A stretch of 6,155 nucleotides of DNA from Alphaproteobacteria bacterium (GTDB lineage Bacteria; Pseudomonadota; Alphaproteobacteria; UBA6615), in the NCBI GenBank assembly GCA_017643325.1, contig JAEPNS010000122.1:1-6155 (forward strand), given 5' to 3'. Within the stretch, counting starts at the first letter, position 1; every line of letters starts with the position of its first letter. The notes under the pieces were generated by a model that was not told the DNA's origin, searched no databases, and saw nothing but the letters and a program-made list of their open reading frames with translations. Of this stretch, positions 1 through 5,698 are shown in pieces. The position numbers and the translations under genes are program-made.

Positions 1-630
1 GAGATGGAGGGCACGCCCGCGCCGAAATTCCCGTCCGCCTTCATGAAGACCGTGTCGTCCCTGACCGGGTCCGGCAAACCCATCGTCGTGCCGCCCCAAT
101 GCCCCGACATGATCGACTACGAGGGCGAGTTCTGCTTCGTGTTCGGACGGACCTGCCACCGCGTCTCAGAGGACGAGGCGATGGACTATGTCGCCGGCTA
201 CACCATCGCCAACGACGTCTCGGCGCGCGACTGGGTGGGCGACGTGTTCACGGCCACCGAGCCCTTCCCGGCGATCCTTGCCTGGGAACGCAACGTGATG
301 GGCAAGCAGCTGCCGACCTTCACGCCCTGCGGCCCGGTCATCACGACGGCCGACGAGATCGGGGACCCACACGACCTGCTGCTGGAATTCCGCCTCAACG
401 GCGAGACCCTGCAGTCGACCCGCACGGACGACCTGATCTTCAACATCCCGCAGATCATCTCCTACTTTTCGCAATGGTACCGATTCGAGCCGGGCGATAT
501 CGTCACCACCGGCTCGCCCGCCGGGGTGGGCGTCGGGCGCGACCCGAAGGTTTTCATGAAGCCCGGCGATGTGGCCGAGGTCAGCCTTGAGGGCGTCGGC
601 ACGCTTTCGAATCCGGTCGTCGCCGGGTAA
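1..630 (+). CDS. Fumarylacetoacetate hydrolase (FAH) family protein, 5'-partial
   Basis: Enzyme of the FAH superfamily, whose members cleave or isomerise C-C bonds in beta-diketo acids or decarboxylate oxaloacetate-type substrates with a divalent metal. The usual active-site pieces are visible, numbered from the Met at base 4: the metal-binding E-x-E in DYEGEF (E40, E42), the third acidic ligand in NDVSARD (D71), and the glycine-rich TTGSPAGVG loop (168-176). The frame is open to the left edge, and the Met at base 4 sits where family members have internal sequence (after the N-terminal GLNY...HA segment). The true start is therefore probably upstream, and about 60-80 residues are likely missing. 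The C-terminus ends normally (GTLSNPVV, TAA stop). It is cytoplasmic and metabolic, with no obvious link to the envelope cluster. The exact substrate cannot be told from this family, so I give no gene symbol. Confidence 0.93.
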   Translation, partial: EMEGTPAPKFPSAFMKTVSSLTGSGKPIVVPPQCPDMIDYEGEFCFVFGRTCHRVSEDEAMDYVAGYTIANDVSARDWVGDVFTATEPFPAILAWERNVMGKQLPTFTPCGPVITTADEIGDPHDLLLEFRLNGETLQSTRTDDLIFNIPQIISYFSQWYRFEPGDIVTTGSPAGVGVGRDPKVFMKPGDVAEVSLEGVGTLSNPVVAG

Positions 631-687
631 AACGCAATCGTACCGCTCCGCCGCCTGCGGGGCGCCCACAAGCCGAGCGGATCGCAG

Positions 688-1104
688 ATGTCCAGACCCC
701 TCGCCCTTCTCGCACTCGCCGCCGTGATCCTCGTGGCGTGCACGCACGGGCGCGAGTGGTCGACCTACCGAATCCGGATCGAGACGGAGCCCCGCGGCGC
801 GGACTGCTTCTTCGAGCGCGACGGGGTGATCACCACGGCGCCGGAACCGACCCCCGTGGACGTGACGATGACGTCGATCGGCGAGGATGTCGGCATCGTG
901 TGCACGAAGGAAGGCTACAAGGCCGCCTCGACGGCGATCACCGGCGGTTTCCTCGACAACCTTTTCCTCCGCTATAACCGGCACACGCCGCGCCGGCCGG
1001 AGACCACCGTCAACCTGACGCTGGTGCCGCTCGAGTCCGACGAGCAGTCCACTTCCACCCTGTCGACCGGCACCGGGTCCCAGCGCGGCTTCACGCTGCG
1101 CTAG
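688..1104 (+). CDS. Small lipoprotein with PEGA-like domain
   Basis: A 138-residue protein with a lipoprotein signal: a short basic start, a hydrophobic run (residues 4-16) and lipobox LVAC with Cys18, so it should be lipidated and anchored facing the periplasm. The mature part resembles a PEGA-type beta domain: an ETEPRGADCFF strand with the P-x-GA turn (34-42), TPVDVTM (55-61), and the closing K-E-G-Y motif (74-77). Cys40 and Cys72 could form a disulfide in the periplasm. The tail (117-138) is Ser/Thr-rich and probably disordered. It starts 57 bases after the FAH-family gene on the same strand, and the ribosome site is weak. Its TAG stop overlaps the stop of the convergent minus-strand gene. 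PEGA domains are often carried by surface or envelope proteins, but no specific role can be assigned. The lipoprotein call is firm and the domain call is moderate. Confidence 0.8.
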   Translation: MSRPLALLALAAVILVACTHGREWSTYRIRIETEPRGADCFFERDGVITTAPEPTPVDVTMTSIGEDVGIVCTKEGYKAASTAITGGFLDNLFLRYNRHTPRRPETTVNLTLVPLESDEQSTSTLSTGTGSQRGFTLR

Positions 1105-2108
1105 CCCCGCGCGCAGGTTCCCTCCAGGAGGATCGGCTGGCCGACCGGCCGGCCGTTGACCTCGATGTCGGCCACCCGCACGCCGCCGGGCGCGATCTCG
1201 TACCGCGCGCGGAACCGGTTGCCGGCCCGGTAGTCGTCCGTCGCCACCGCGCCCAGCGCGCCGAGAAGCATGGCGTCGACCTCGCGCGGAAACACGCGGA
1301 TCACGCGGCCGTCCGACAGGCCGTGCCGCTGCCGGATCGCGGCGGCGCGGTCCCGCTCGCGCGGCGGCAGGGCGCCGCGCGGCTGGCGCGCGTAGCCGCT
1401 CACCCGGTCGGGGTCCGGCTCCCAGGACCGGCCCCGCGGCCCGTCCGCCACGAACAGGCGGCCGTCCGGGCCGACGACGACGCTGCGCATGCCGAAGCAG
1501 GCCTCGAAGGTCTCGTAGAGGCGCGCACGCGCCCCGGACGCGGACGGCCAGGCGATCTCGATGTCCGGCCCCTGCCCGCGTTCGAGCAGCTTCAGCAGGG
1601 TGCGCCCCTCGCGCACCGTCTCCGCGTCCGGCGAGACCGGCGCGGGCGGAGGTATTGCCGCGACCGGGATCCGCTCCGGCAAGGTGGTGGCGGGTTCTAG
1701 CTCGGGCGCGGGCTCTGGAACCGGAGGCGCAAGCGCGCGCGCCGGCTCGCGAGTCGGGTTCGGCAAGGTGTCCGGTGGGGATTCGGCCTCGGGCGCGGCC
1801 GGAGGCTCGATCCCGGCCGGTGGCGCTGGAACGGGTGGCGGCGCGGGTCGCGGCACGGGCGCGGCGCGCACGACTTCGACAGGGCGTGCCGGAGGCGGCG
1901 GCAGGACCACCGGATCATGGAGGCCGGGCACCGGCTTCGGCGCCGCCTCCGGTACAACGCGCGGAAGCTCTTCCGGATCGGGGCGCGGCGGCAGTTCGGC
2001 GTCCGCCGTCTGCCGCCACACGATCGCCGACACGACGATCCAACCGAGCATCAGGGTGATCGCCAGCGATGCAGTCGCCGCGATCCGCTCGCCGCGCAGG
2101 CGCATCAC
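1101..2108 (-). CDS. Membrane-anchored proline-rich protein with C-terminal globular domain (TonB/TolA-like architecture)
   Basis: A 335-residue protein in three parts: a basic N-terminus and one transmembrane helix (about 11-31), giving a predicted cytoplasm-in topology; a long Pro/Ala/Glu-rich stretch (about 39-160) with many PP, PAP and PEP runs that should be extended in the periplasm; and a globular C-terminal domain (about 162-335) with mixed helix and strand and two cysteines (C204, C332) that could pair. The layout resembles TonB or TolA, but I see no recognisable TonB C-terminal fold or TolA domain III motif. The start is GTG at 2108 followed directly by ATG at 2105; it overlaps the preceding TGA stop as GTGATG. 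GGAGG at 2119-2123 lies 10 bases before GTG and 13 before ATG, which slightly favours GTG. It is the last gene of the minus-strand block and ends in the shared CTAG. Function is unknown; a force-transmitting periplasmic arm is inferred from context. Confidence 0.85.
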   Translation of the reverse strand: MMRLRGERIAATASLAITLMLGWIVVSAIVWRQTADAELPPRPDPEELPRVVPEAAPKPVPGLHDPVVLPPPPARPVEVVRAAPVPRPAPPPVPAPPAGIEPPAAPEAESPPDTLPNPTREPARALAPPVPEPAPELEPATTLPERIPVAAIPPPAPVSPDAETVREGRTLLKLLERGQGPDIEIAWPSASGARARLYETFEACFGMRSVVVGPDGRLFVADGPRGRSWEPDPDRVSGYARQPRGALPPRERDRAAAIRQRHGLSDGRVIRVFPREVDAMLLGALGAVATDDYRAGNRFRARYEIAPGGVRVADIEVNGRPVGQPILLEGTCARG

Positions 2109-2710
2109 CGCAGCGTCGCCTCCGCCGACATGAGCTCCATTTCCTCCGCCAGGCGTTCAAGGCGCAGCCGGCGCTCGGCCAGCGCCTCGCGCGCGCTTTC
2201 GCTCAGGCGTACGGCCGGGCGGACGGTCCGCTGCGGGGTCCCGAGCACCTCGGCGCGGCGCTTCGCGACGTCGGGCGCAAGACCCGGCGGCGGCGCTTCG
2301 GCCACCATCACCGGTCCGCTTGCAGGCGCAGGCGTTTCGGGTACCGGGGTTTTCTCCGCCGGCACCAGCGGCAGGATCTCCTCGGCCGGCGGCTCCGGCG
2401 GTGCGGGCGGCACGGGAGACGCCGCGACCGGCGCCACGGCAGTCGGCGCAGACACGGTCCCGGGCTCAGGCTCGGGCCGGGGCTCGGGCAGGGGCGCCAA
2501 GTCGTCGCCCAGCGCCGCCTCGACCGGCGCGGTGGTGCCTAGCAGCGCGGCCGGCAGTGCAGGCACGGCATCCGGCTTGCCCTCGAACAGGCCCTCGACC
2601 CGCTCGGCGATCTCCGACGGCCCGGGCATGTCGCCCGGCGCGCCGCCCTTGTCGAATACCAGGAACACGAGCGCCCCGGTCACAACGAGGTTGAAAAGGA
2701 TGAATTTCAT
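2105..2710 (-). CDS. Short membrane-anchored proline-rich protein
   Basis: A 201-residue protein beginning MKFILFNLVV: a very short cytoplasmic end, one transmembrane helix (about 3-19), then a low-complexity Pro/Ala/Glu region (about 48-147, with PEPRPEPEPG and PPAPPEPP) and a charged C-terminal helix rich in Arg/Glu/Leu (about 168-198). The ATG at 2710 is chosen over the GTG at 2740 because AAAGGAG (2717-2723) lies 6 bases before it and it makes an ATGA overlap with the TGA of the ExbB-like gene, typical of translational coupling. Its stop overlaps the next gene's start in turn. The DNA for residues 75-84 is an imperfect repeat of GC-rich hexamers. The family is not recognised. Position between an ExbB-like channel and a second proline-rich protein suggests an accessory or linker subunit of the same complex (inference). 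Confidence 0.82.
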   Translation of the reverse strand: MKFILFNLVVTGALVFLVFDKGGAPGDMPGPSEIAERVEGLFEGKPDAVPALPAALLGTTAPVEAALGDDLAPLPEPRPEPEPGTVSAPTAVAPVAASPVPPAPPEPPAEEILPLVPAEKTPVPETPAPASGPVMVAEAPPPGLAPDVAKRRAEVLGTPQRTVRPAVRLSESAREALAERRLRLERLAEEMELMSAEATLR

Positions 2711-3225
2711 GGCTCTCTCCTTTCGCGCATGGCCAGGCACCGGCGGCCGTGGACCACGACCAGCGCCGCGCGCAGCAGCGCCGACAGCGGCAGCCCGATC
2801 ACGGTGGTCATGAAGGCCAGGCTGAAGCTGGCCGTGAGGTTGCGGATCACGCCCTCGACGGTCTCCGGCGTGAGCCCCTGCCCGGCGAGGCTGCCGATCC
2901 CGAGGCTGATGCCGAAAAGCGTGTAGGTGAGCGCGAGGGTGGCGACACCGTTTGCCGCCTGGGTGCCGACGGCGAACCAGTGGTCGCGCAGGTCGCGGTC
3001 ATCGTCGCACTCGTGCACGCGTACGACGCAGAAGGCCGTCGCGAACACCAGCGCGGCGAGCAGCGCCACGAACCCGACGCCCAGGACGTCGAAGGTCCAG
3101 GCCGCGGCCCGGGACAGGTCGACCGAGGCGAACAGCGCCAGCGCGGCGGCGGCGATGGCGAGGCCGCCGAGCACCATGCTGGCCGCCCGCGATCCCGCGC
3201 CGAGGCTGAGGACAAGTGCGCGCAT
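2707..3225 (-). CDS. MotA/TolQ/ExbB-like proton channel family protein, compact four-helix form
   Basis: A 172-residue integral membrane protein with four predicted helices at about 15-35, 44-70, 87-112 and 130-157. The last two carry the family signature: YTLFGISLGI (101-110) aligns with the GTVxGI helix of ExbB/TolQ, and AFMTTVIGLPLSALL (137-151) aligns with the ALxATAIGLxxAIPA helix. Thr102 and Thr141 fall on the polar positions that line the ion path in ExbB/TolQ. The protein is shorter than TolQ/ExbB (about 230-240 residues) or MotA (about 290), and the usual large cytoplasmic loop is reduced to a charged segment HECDDDRDLRDHW (71-83). Its ATG directly follows the TAG of the gene before (TAGATG), and its TGA overlaps the next gene's ATG (ATGA). 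Expected role: the pentameric channel half of an ion-driven motor, partner of the ExbD-like protein at 5695-6150. The family call is by motif, not by search. Confidence 0.8.
   Translation of the reverse strand: MRALVLSLGAGSRAASMVLGGLAIAAAALALFASVDLSRAAAWTFDVLGVGFVALLAALVFATAFCVVRVHECDDDRDLRDHWFAVGTQAANGVATLALTYTLFGISLGIGSLAGQGLTPETVEGVIRNLTASFSLAFMTTVIGLPLSALLRAALVVVHGRRCLAMRERREP
2717..2723 (-). promoter_or_regulatory. Shine-Dalgarno site deciding the ATG at 2710
   Basis: AAAGGAG on the minus strand, 6 bases upstream of ATG 2710 and lying inside the last codons of the ExbB-like gene. It supports the shorter start for the proline-rich protein rather than the in-frame GTG at 2740, which would add ten polar residues before the membrane helix. 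Confidence 0.8.
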
Positions 3226-3621
3226 CTACCGGCGCCCGGCCCGCGCGTTCATGATCGACTGGGTGGTCATGCCCATTTCGCTCAGCCAGTGGTCCGCGAC
3301 GGTGCGGTTCTTCTCGACCGAAGCGTGGATCAGGAACGTGAGGTCGTAGTTGTCGAACGCCGCGCGGACCGCCGGGCGGTTCTGGCCGATCAGCGTCTCG
3401 TCGCGGATGACCATGCGCTCCAGATCGACGAGGCGCGTGCGCGCCACCTCGATCCGGCTGTGCCGGTCGTGGTTCTCGATGTCGCCGGAAAGCAGCGTCT
3501 CCAGCAGGATCGCGCGCTCGCGTTCCATGTTCTCGAGCGTTCCGGCGCTGGCCGCGCCGGCGTAGAGCAGCGCCGCAGCGGCGAGCGCATAGACGGTCAG
3601 GTTAAGGGTCACGCGTGCCAT
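3226..3621 (-). CDS. Short secreted helical protein, unknown function
   Basis: A 131-residue protein with a Sec signal peptide: hydrophobic core about 9-22 and AxA-type site ASA before Gly27. The mature protein (about 105 residues) looks mostly alpha-helical and charged and has no cysteine. Two similar helix-like stretches are present, ERAILLETLLSG (35-46) and ERMVIRDETLIG (68-79), possibly an internal repeat. The start has an ideal ribosome site, AAGGAGG at 3627-3633, 5 bases before ATG and partly embedded in the upstream gene's TGA stop; the gap to that stop is 11 bases. It abuts the ExbB-like gene with no spacer, so the two are probably made together. Likely periplasmic partner of the membrane complex; no family recognised. 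Confidence 0.8.
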   Translation of the reverse strand: MARVTLNLTVYALAAAALLYAGAASAGTLENMERERAILLETLLSGDIENHDRHSRIEVARTRLVDLERMVIRDETLIGQNRPAVRAAFDNYDLTFLIHASVEKNRTVADHWLSEMGMTTQSIMNARAGRR

Positions 3622-3632
3622 GGGGGCCTCCT

Positions 3633-4535
3633 TCAGCGTGTGGTGAACAGGTCGATCGACGAGGTGAGCTCGTCGTTGCGTTCGGCGCGGGCGGCGACCT
3701 CGGTCTCGCCCGTGCGCTCGGAGATGCCCTCGGCCAGCGCGAGCGCGTCGAGCGACACCAGCTTCGCCATGTGGCCGAGGATCATGCGCTCCTGGTCGAC
3801 GATCGCGAGCTGGCCCTGGGCCTGCGCGACCAGCTGGCGCAGATATTCCTCGCGGGTGAAGGTCTGGCCGTCGATCGCCGGCGCCTGATTCATCGGGTGG
3901 GCGTTGATCGCGGCCACCAGCTGCTCGACCGCGCGGACGTTCTTCGCGTACTCGGCCGCGTAGCGGCTCTCGGACGTGACCGCGGTCTGCAGCAGGCGCG
4001 CATCGACCTTGCTCATGCTCGATTCGAACCGCTCGCGCGCCGCCGTCTGGTTGGCGACGATCGCCGCCTGCTGGGGCGTCGTGGCGCGGCGCTTGCGGGT
4101 CATGCGGTCGAGCAGGCCCTCGAACAGCGCGAGCTTCTTTTCCGCCCGCTGGCGGCGCAGCTCCTGCTTTTCCTCCATCAGGCGCAGGAAGTTGCGCTTC
4201 TCGTTGAGGAACTCGTGCTGCAGCTCGATCCGCAGCTCCGGGTTGCCGGCCTGCTGCGCGGCGCGCTGCAGATCGCCCAGGGTCGCGCGCTTGAGCGCGA
4301 CCTGCTCGTCGAGCGCCGCCATCCGCTCGGCCATCGCGGACCGGGCGAAGTCGTTGTCGACGGCCCGGCGCAAGTGGTCGCCCGGCAGTTTCATCAGCCG
4401 CTCGCTGACCTCCGGCGACCAGTCGGCCGCGCCCTGCGCCAGCGCAGGCGCGCCCGCCTGAAGCATCACGGCGATCAGCGCCGCGCCGCCGGCAAGCCGG
4501 ACCAGGTTGCCCATGTCTGTTTTCGCTCGGACCAT
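3633..4535 (-). CDS. Secreted alpha-helical/coiled-coil protein, unknown function
   Basis: A 300-residue protein with a Sec signal peptide (basic start, hydrophobic core about 14-28, likely cleavage after PALA at 33). The mature chain is almost entirely helical: a helix about 64-95, a long Lys/Glu/Arg/Leu-rich coiled-coil candidate about 100-148, another helix about 155-212, a short break with Pro and Gly (213-224), then a helix about 227-272 and a polar tail. It has no cysteine. ATG at 4535 is preceded by AGGAG (4543-4547) with 7-base spacing; the in-frame ATG at 4514 lacks the basic signal start. The segment VDQERMIL (246-253) resembles VDLERMVI (65-72) of the next gene's product, a weak hint of relatedness. 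The periplasmic location is well supported. A scaffold or spacer role between inner-membrane motor and outer membrane is only inferred. Confidence 0.82.
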   Translation of the reverse strand: MVRAKTDMGNLVRLAGGAALIAVMLQAGAPALAQGAADWSPEVSERLMKLPGDHLRRAVDNDFARSAMAERMAALDEQVALKRATLGDLQRAAQQAGNPELRIELQHEFLNEKRNFLRLMEEKQELRRQRAEKKLALFEGLLDRMTRKRRATTPQQAAIVANQTAARERFESSMSKVDARLLQTAVTSESRYAAEYAKNVRAVEQLVAAINAHPMNQAPAIDGQTFTREEYLRQLVAQAQGQLAIVDQERMILGHMAKLVSLDALALAEGISERTGETEVAARAERNDELTSSIDLFTTR

Positions 4536-4550
4536 CGTCCCTCTCCTCTC

Positions 4551-4567
4551 TCCGGTGCGCGACCGGA
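4551..4567 (-). other. Perfect small hairpin between two operon genes
   Basis: On the minus-strand transcript TCCGGT, a 5-base CGCGC loop, and ACCGGA form a perfect 6-bp stem. It begins directly after the TAG stop of the lipoprotein gene (4568-4570) and ends just before the purine-rich ribosome site of the coiled-coil gene. No U-run follows, so it is not a standard intrinsic terminator. It may act as an mRNA processing or stability point, or simply reflect GC-rich chance. Confidence 0.45.
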
Positions 4568-5146
4568 CTACTTGTCTTTCCAGTGGTTCATGCGGCGCAT
4601 TTCGCGCTTCACGGTGTCGTTGACGTTGGCGGCGGCGAAGGTGCCGAAGCTCATCGGCTCGCTGCGGCCGAGCAGCAGCTCGGTCGTCTCGATGAAGGAC
4701 GAGCCGTCGCCGAAGTAGAGATCGCTGCCCGAATGGCTCGCCTTGAAGGCGTCGAAGCGCCGGCGCGCCTGCTCGACATCGCCGCCCTTGAAGTAGTTGG
4801 TGACGGCCAGCGCATCGACGCGCATCCGCTCGGTCTGCGGGATCGCGCTCGCGGCGTCCCCGAGGTCCGCCGTGCAGCCCGACAGCACCCGCGCCGAGGT
4901 AATGAAGGCACCGGTCGAGCCGCGGCTGCGCGCCTGGGAATCGAGCATCAGCCCCTCGTCGCGGCAGGCCTCGAAGGCCTGGATCTTCTGCATCTGCTGG
5001 AAGCGCGATTCACGGAACGATACGTCGTTCACGGGCGCGCTGGTCTTGCTGTTCATGCCGCACGCCGCGAGCACGACCATCGCGCCGGCGAGCAGCCCTA
5101 CGCGCCGGAGCGCGCTGCGGGACGGGTGGGAGGAAGGTCGGGACAT
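4568..5146 (-). CDS. Helical lipoprotein, unknown function
   Basis: A 192-residue protein with a long basic N-terminus, a hydrophobic run (about 15-28) and lipobox LAAC with Cys29. Gly at +2 after the cysteine, with no Asp, would by the E. coli rule favour outer-membrane sorting. The mature part is mostly helical, and residues 117-137 (YFKGGDVEQARRRFDAF) have a TPR-like look, but I cannot count full repeats. Cys61 and Cys91 could form a disulfide. ATG at 5146 has AAGGAG (5156-5161) 9 bases upstream. It lies 42 bases after the lytic transglycosylase stop and 32 bases before the coiled-coil gene. Being a lipoprotein next to a peptidoglycan-cleaving enzyme and a motor pair, it may be the outer-membrane side partner or a regulator of the transglycosylase (inference). 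No family recognised. Confidence 0.82.
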   Translation of the reverse strand: MSRPSSHPSRSALRRVGLLAGAMVVLAACGMNSKTSAPVNDVSFRESRFQQMQKIQAFEACRDEGLMLDSQARSRGSTGAFITSARVLSGCTADLGDAASAIPQTERMRVDALAVTNYFKGGDVEQARRRFDAFKASHSGSDLYFGDGSSFIETTELLLGRSEPMSFGTFAAANVNDTVKREMRRMNHWKDK

Positions 5147-5164
5147 GTCGGGGGTCTCCTTGTA

Positions 5165-5192
5165 TTCGGCGTTCAGGGGGTTCGGCGTTCAG
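5165..5192. repeat. 12-bp direct repeat around the transglycosylase stop codon
   Basis: TTCGGCGTTCAG occurs at 5165-5176 and again at 5181-5192, separated by GGGG. On the minus strand the first copy carries the TGA stop of the lytic transglycosylase gene and the second lies in the 42-base gap before the next ribosome site. It looks like a small local duplication (slippage) and puts a second in-sequence TGA triplet downstream. No function is evident. Confidence 0.75.
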
Positions 5193-5698
5193 ACGTCGCC
5201 GCGCGCGAGGCGCTGGCGGTACATGGCTTCGAGCTGGTGGACGCGGTCGACGTAGCGCCGGGTCGCCGGGATCACCCGGGCGTCGGGCAGGCGTCCGACC
5301 CGCGAGCCGCCGTTGTAGTAGGACAGCGCGAGGTCGGTCCGGCCGTCGTAGCGGCGGATCAGGCGGTTGAGGAAATGCAGTCCGATGCGGACATTGGTCC
5401 GGGGGTCCCAGAGCATGTCGGCGGCGATGCCGTACTCGCCCCACGCGGTCGCGGGCATGATCTGCATTACCCCGCGCGCGCCCTTGTGGCTCAGCGCGCG
5501 GGGGTTGAAGCTCGATTCCGCATGGGCGACCGCGAGCGCGAGGGCGGGCGACACGCCGAGGTCATGCGCCTCGCGAACAACGAGCTTCTTCACGTCCTTG
5601 CGCCGGTGCGGGCGGCTGACGGCGGCCGGTGCCGGCGCGGCGCAGGCCGACAGCGCGCCCGCCGCCCCGAGGCCGCCGAGGAAAACACGGCGGTTCAT
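5189..5698 (-). CDS. Lytic transglycosylase, SLT/GH23 domain lipoprotein
   Basis: Peptidoglycan-cleaving enzyme that should break the MurNAc-GlcNAc bond non-hydrolytically, leaving 1,6-anhydroMurNAc. The 169 residues hold an N-terminal export signal with a twin-arginine-like start (NRRVFLGG, 2-9) and lipobox LSAC with Cys19, then a single SLT domain (about 36-160). The domain shows the catalytic Glu in AHAESSFNP (E61), the GVMQIMPATA motif (76-85), the N-V-R-I-G-L-H-F-L helix (102-110) and SYYNGG (126-131, the family AYNAG motif). It is a minimal enzyme with no LysM or other wall-binding domain. ATG at 5698 overlaps the previous stop as ATGA and has AGGAGG (5705-5710) 6 bases upstream. Such enzymes commonly accompany wall-spanning machines to make gaps in peptidoglycan, which fits the neighbouring motor-like genes. 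Whether the signal goes by Tat or Sec is uncertain. Confidence 0.93.
   Translation of the reverse strand: MNRRVFLGGLGAAGALSACAAPAPAAVSRPHRRKDVKKLVVREAHDLGVSPALALAVAHAESSFNPRALSHKGARGVMQIMPATAWGEYGIAADMLWDPRTNVRIGLHFLNRLIRRYDGRTDLALSYYNGGSRVGRLPDARVIPATRRYVDRVHQLEAMYRQRLARGDV

Noticed and set aside
631..687. Possible terminator between the FAH-family and lipoprotein genes (CCGCTC at 643-648 and GAGCGG at 675-680)
   Set aside because: The stem is 6 bp with a 26-base loop and no T-run follows; I do not support a terminator or promoter here.
166..984. Long minus-strand open frame opposite the FAH-family and lipoprotein genes
   Set aside because: Its product is Arg/His/Asp-rich low-quality sequence, and it lies opposite two well-supported genes; a typical GC-rich shadow.
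1561..2133. Plus-strand Gly/Ser/Ala-rich open frame
   Set aside because: It is the complement of the proline-rich coding DNA; the low complexity comes from that region.
2461..2494. GC-rich hexamer repeats as a possible CRISPR or regulatory repeat
   Set aside because: They are in-frame codons for a PEP-rich segment of the proline-rich protein and have no spacers.
2711..2740. GTG at 2740 as start of the short proline-rich protein
   Set aside because: The ATG at 2710 has a good ribosome site at proper distance, an ATGA overlap and places the membrane helix at the N-terminus.
2749..4718. Very long plus-strand open frames opposite the minus-strand block
   Set aside because: They have no recognisable domains, skewed composition and no ribosome sites, whereas the minus-strand frames have signals, motifs and clean junctions.
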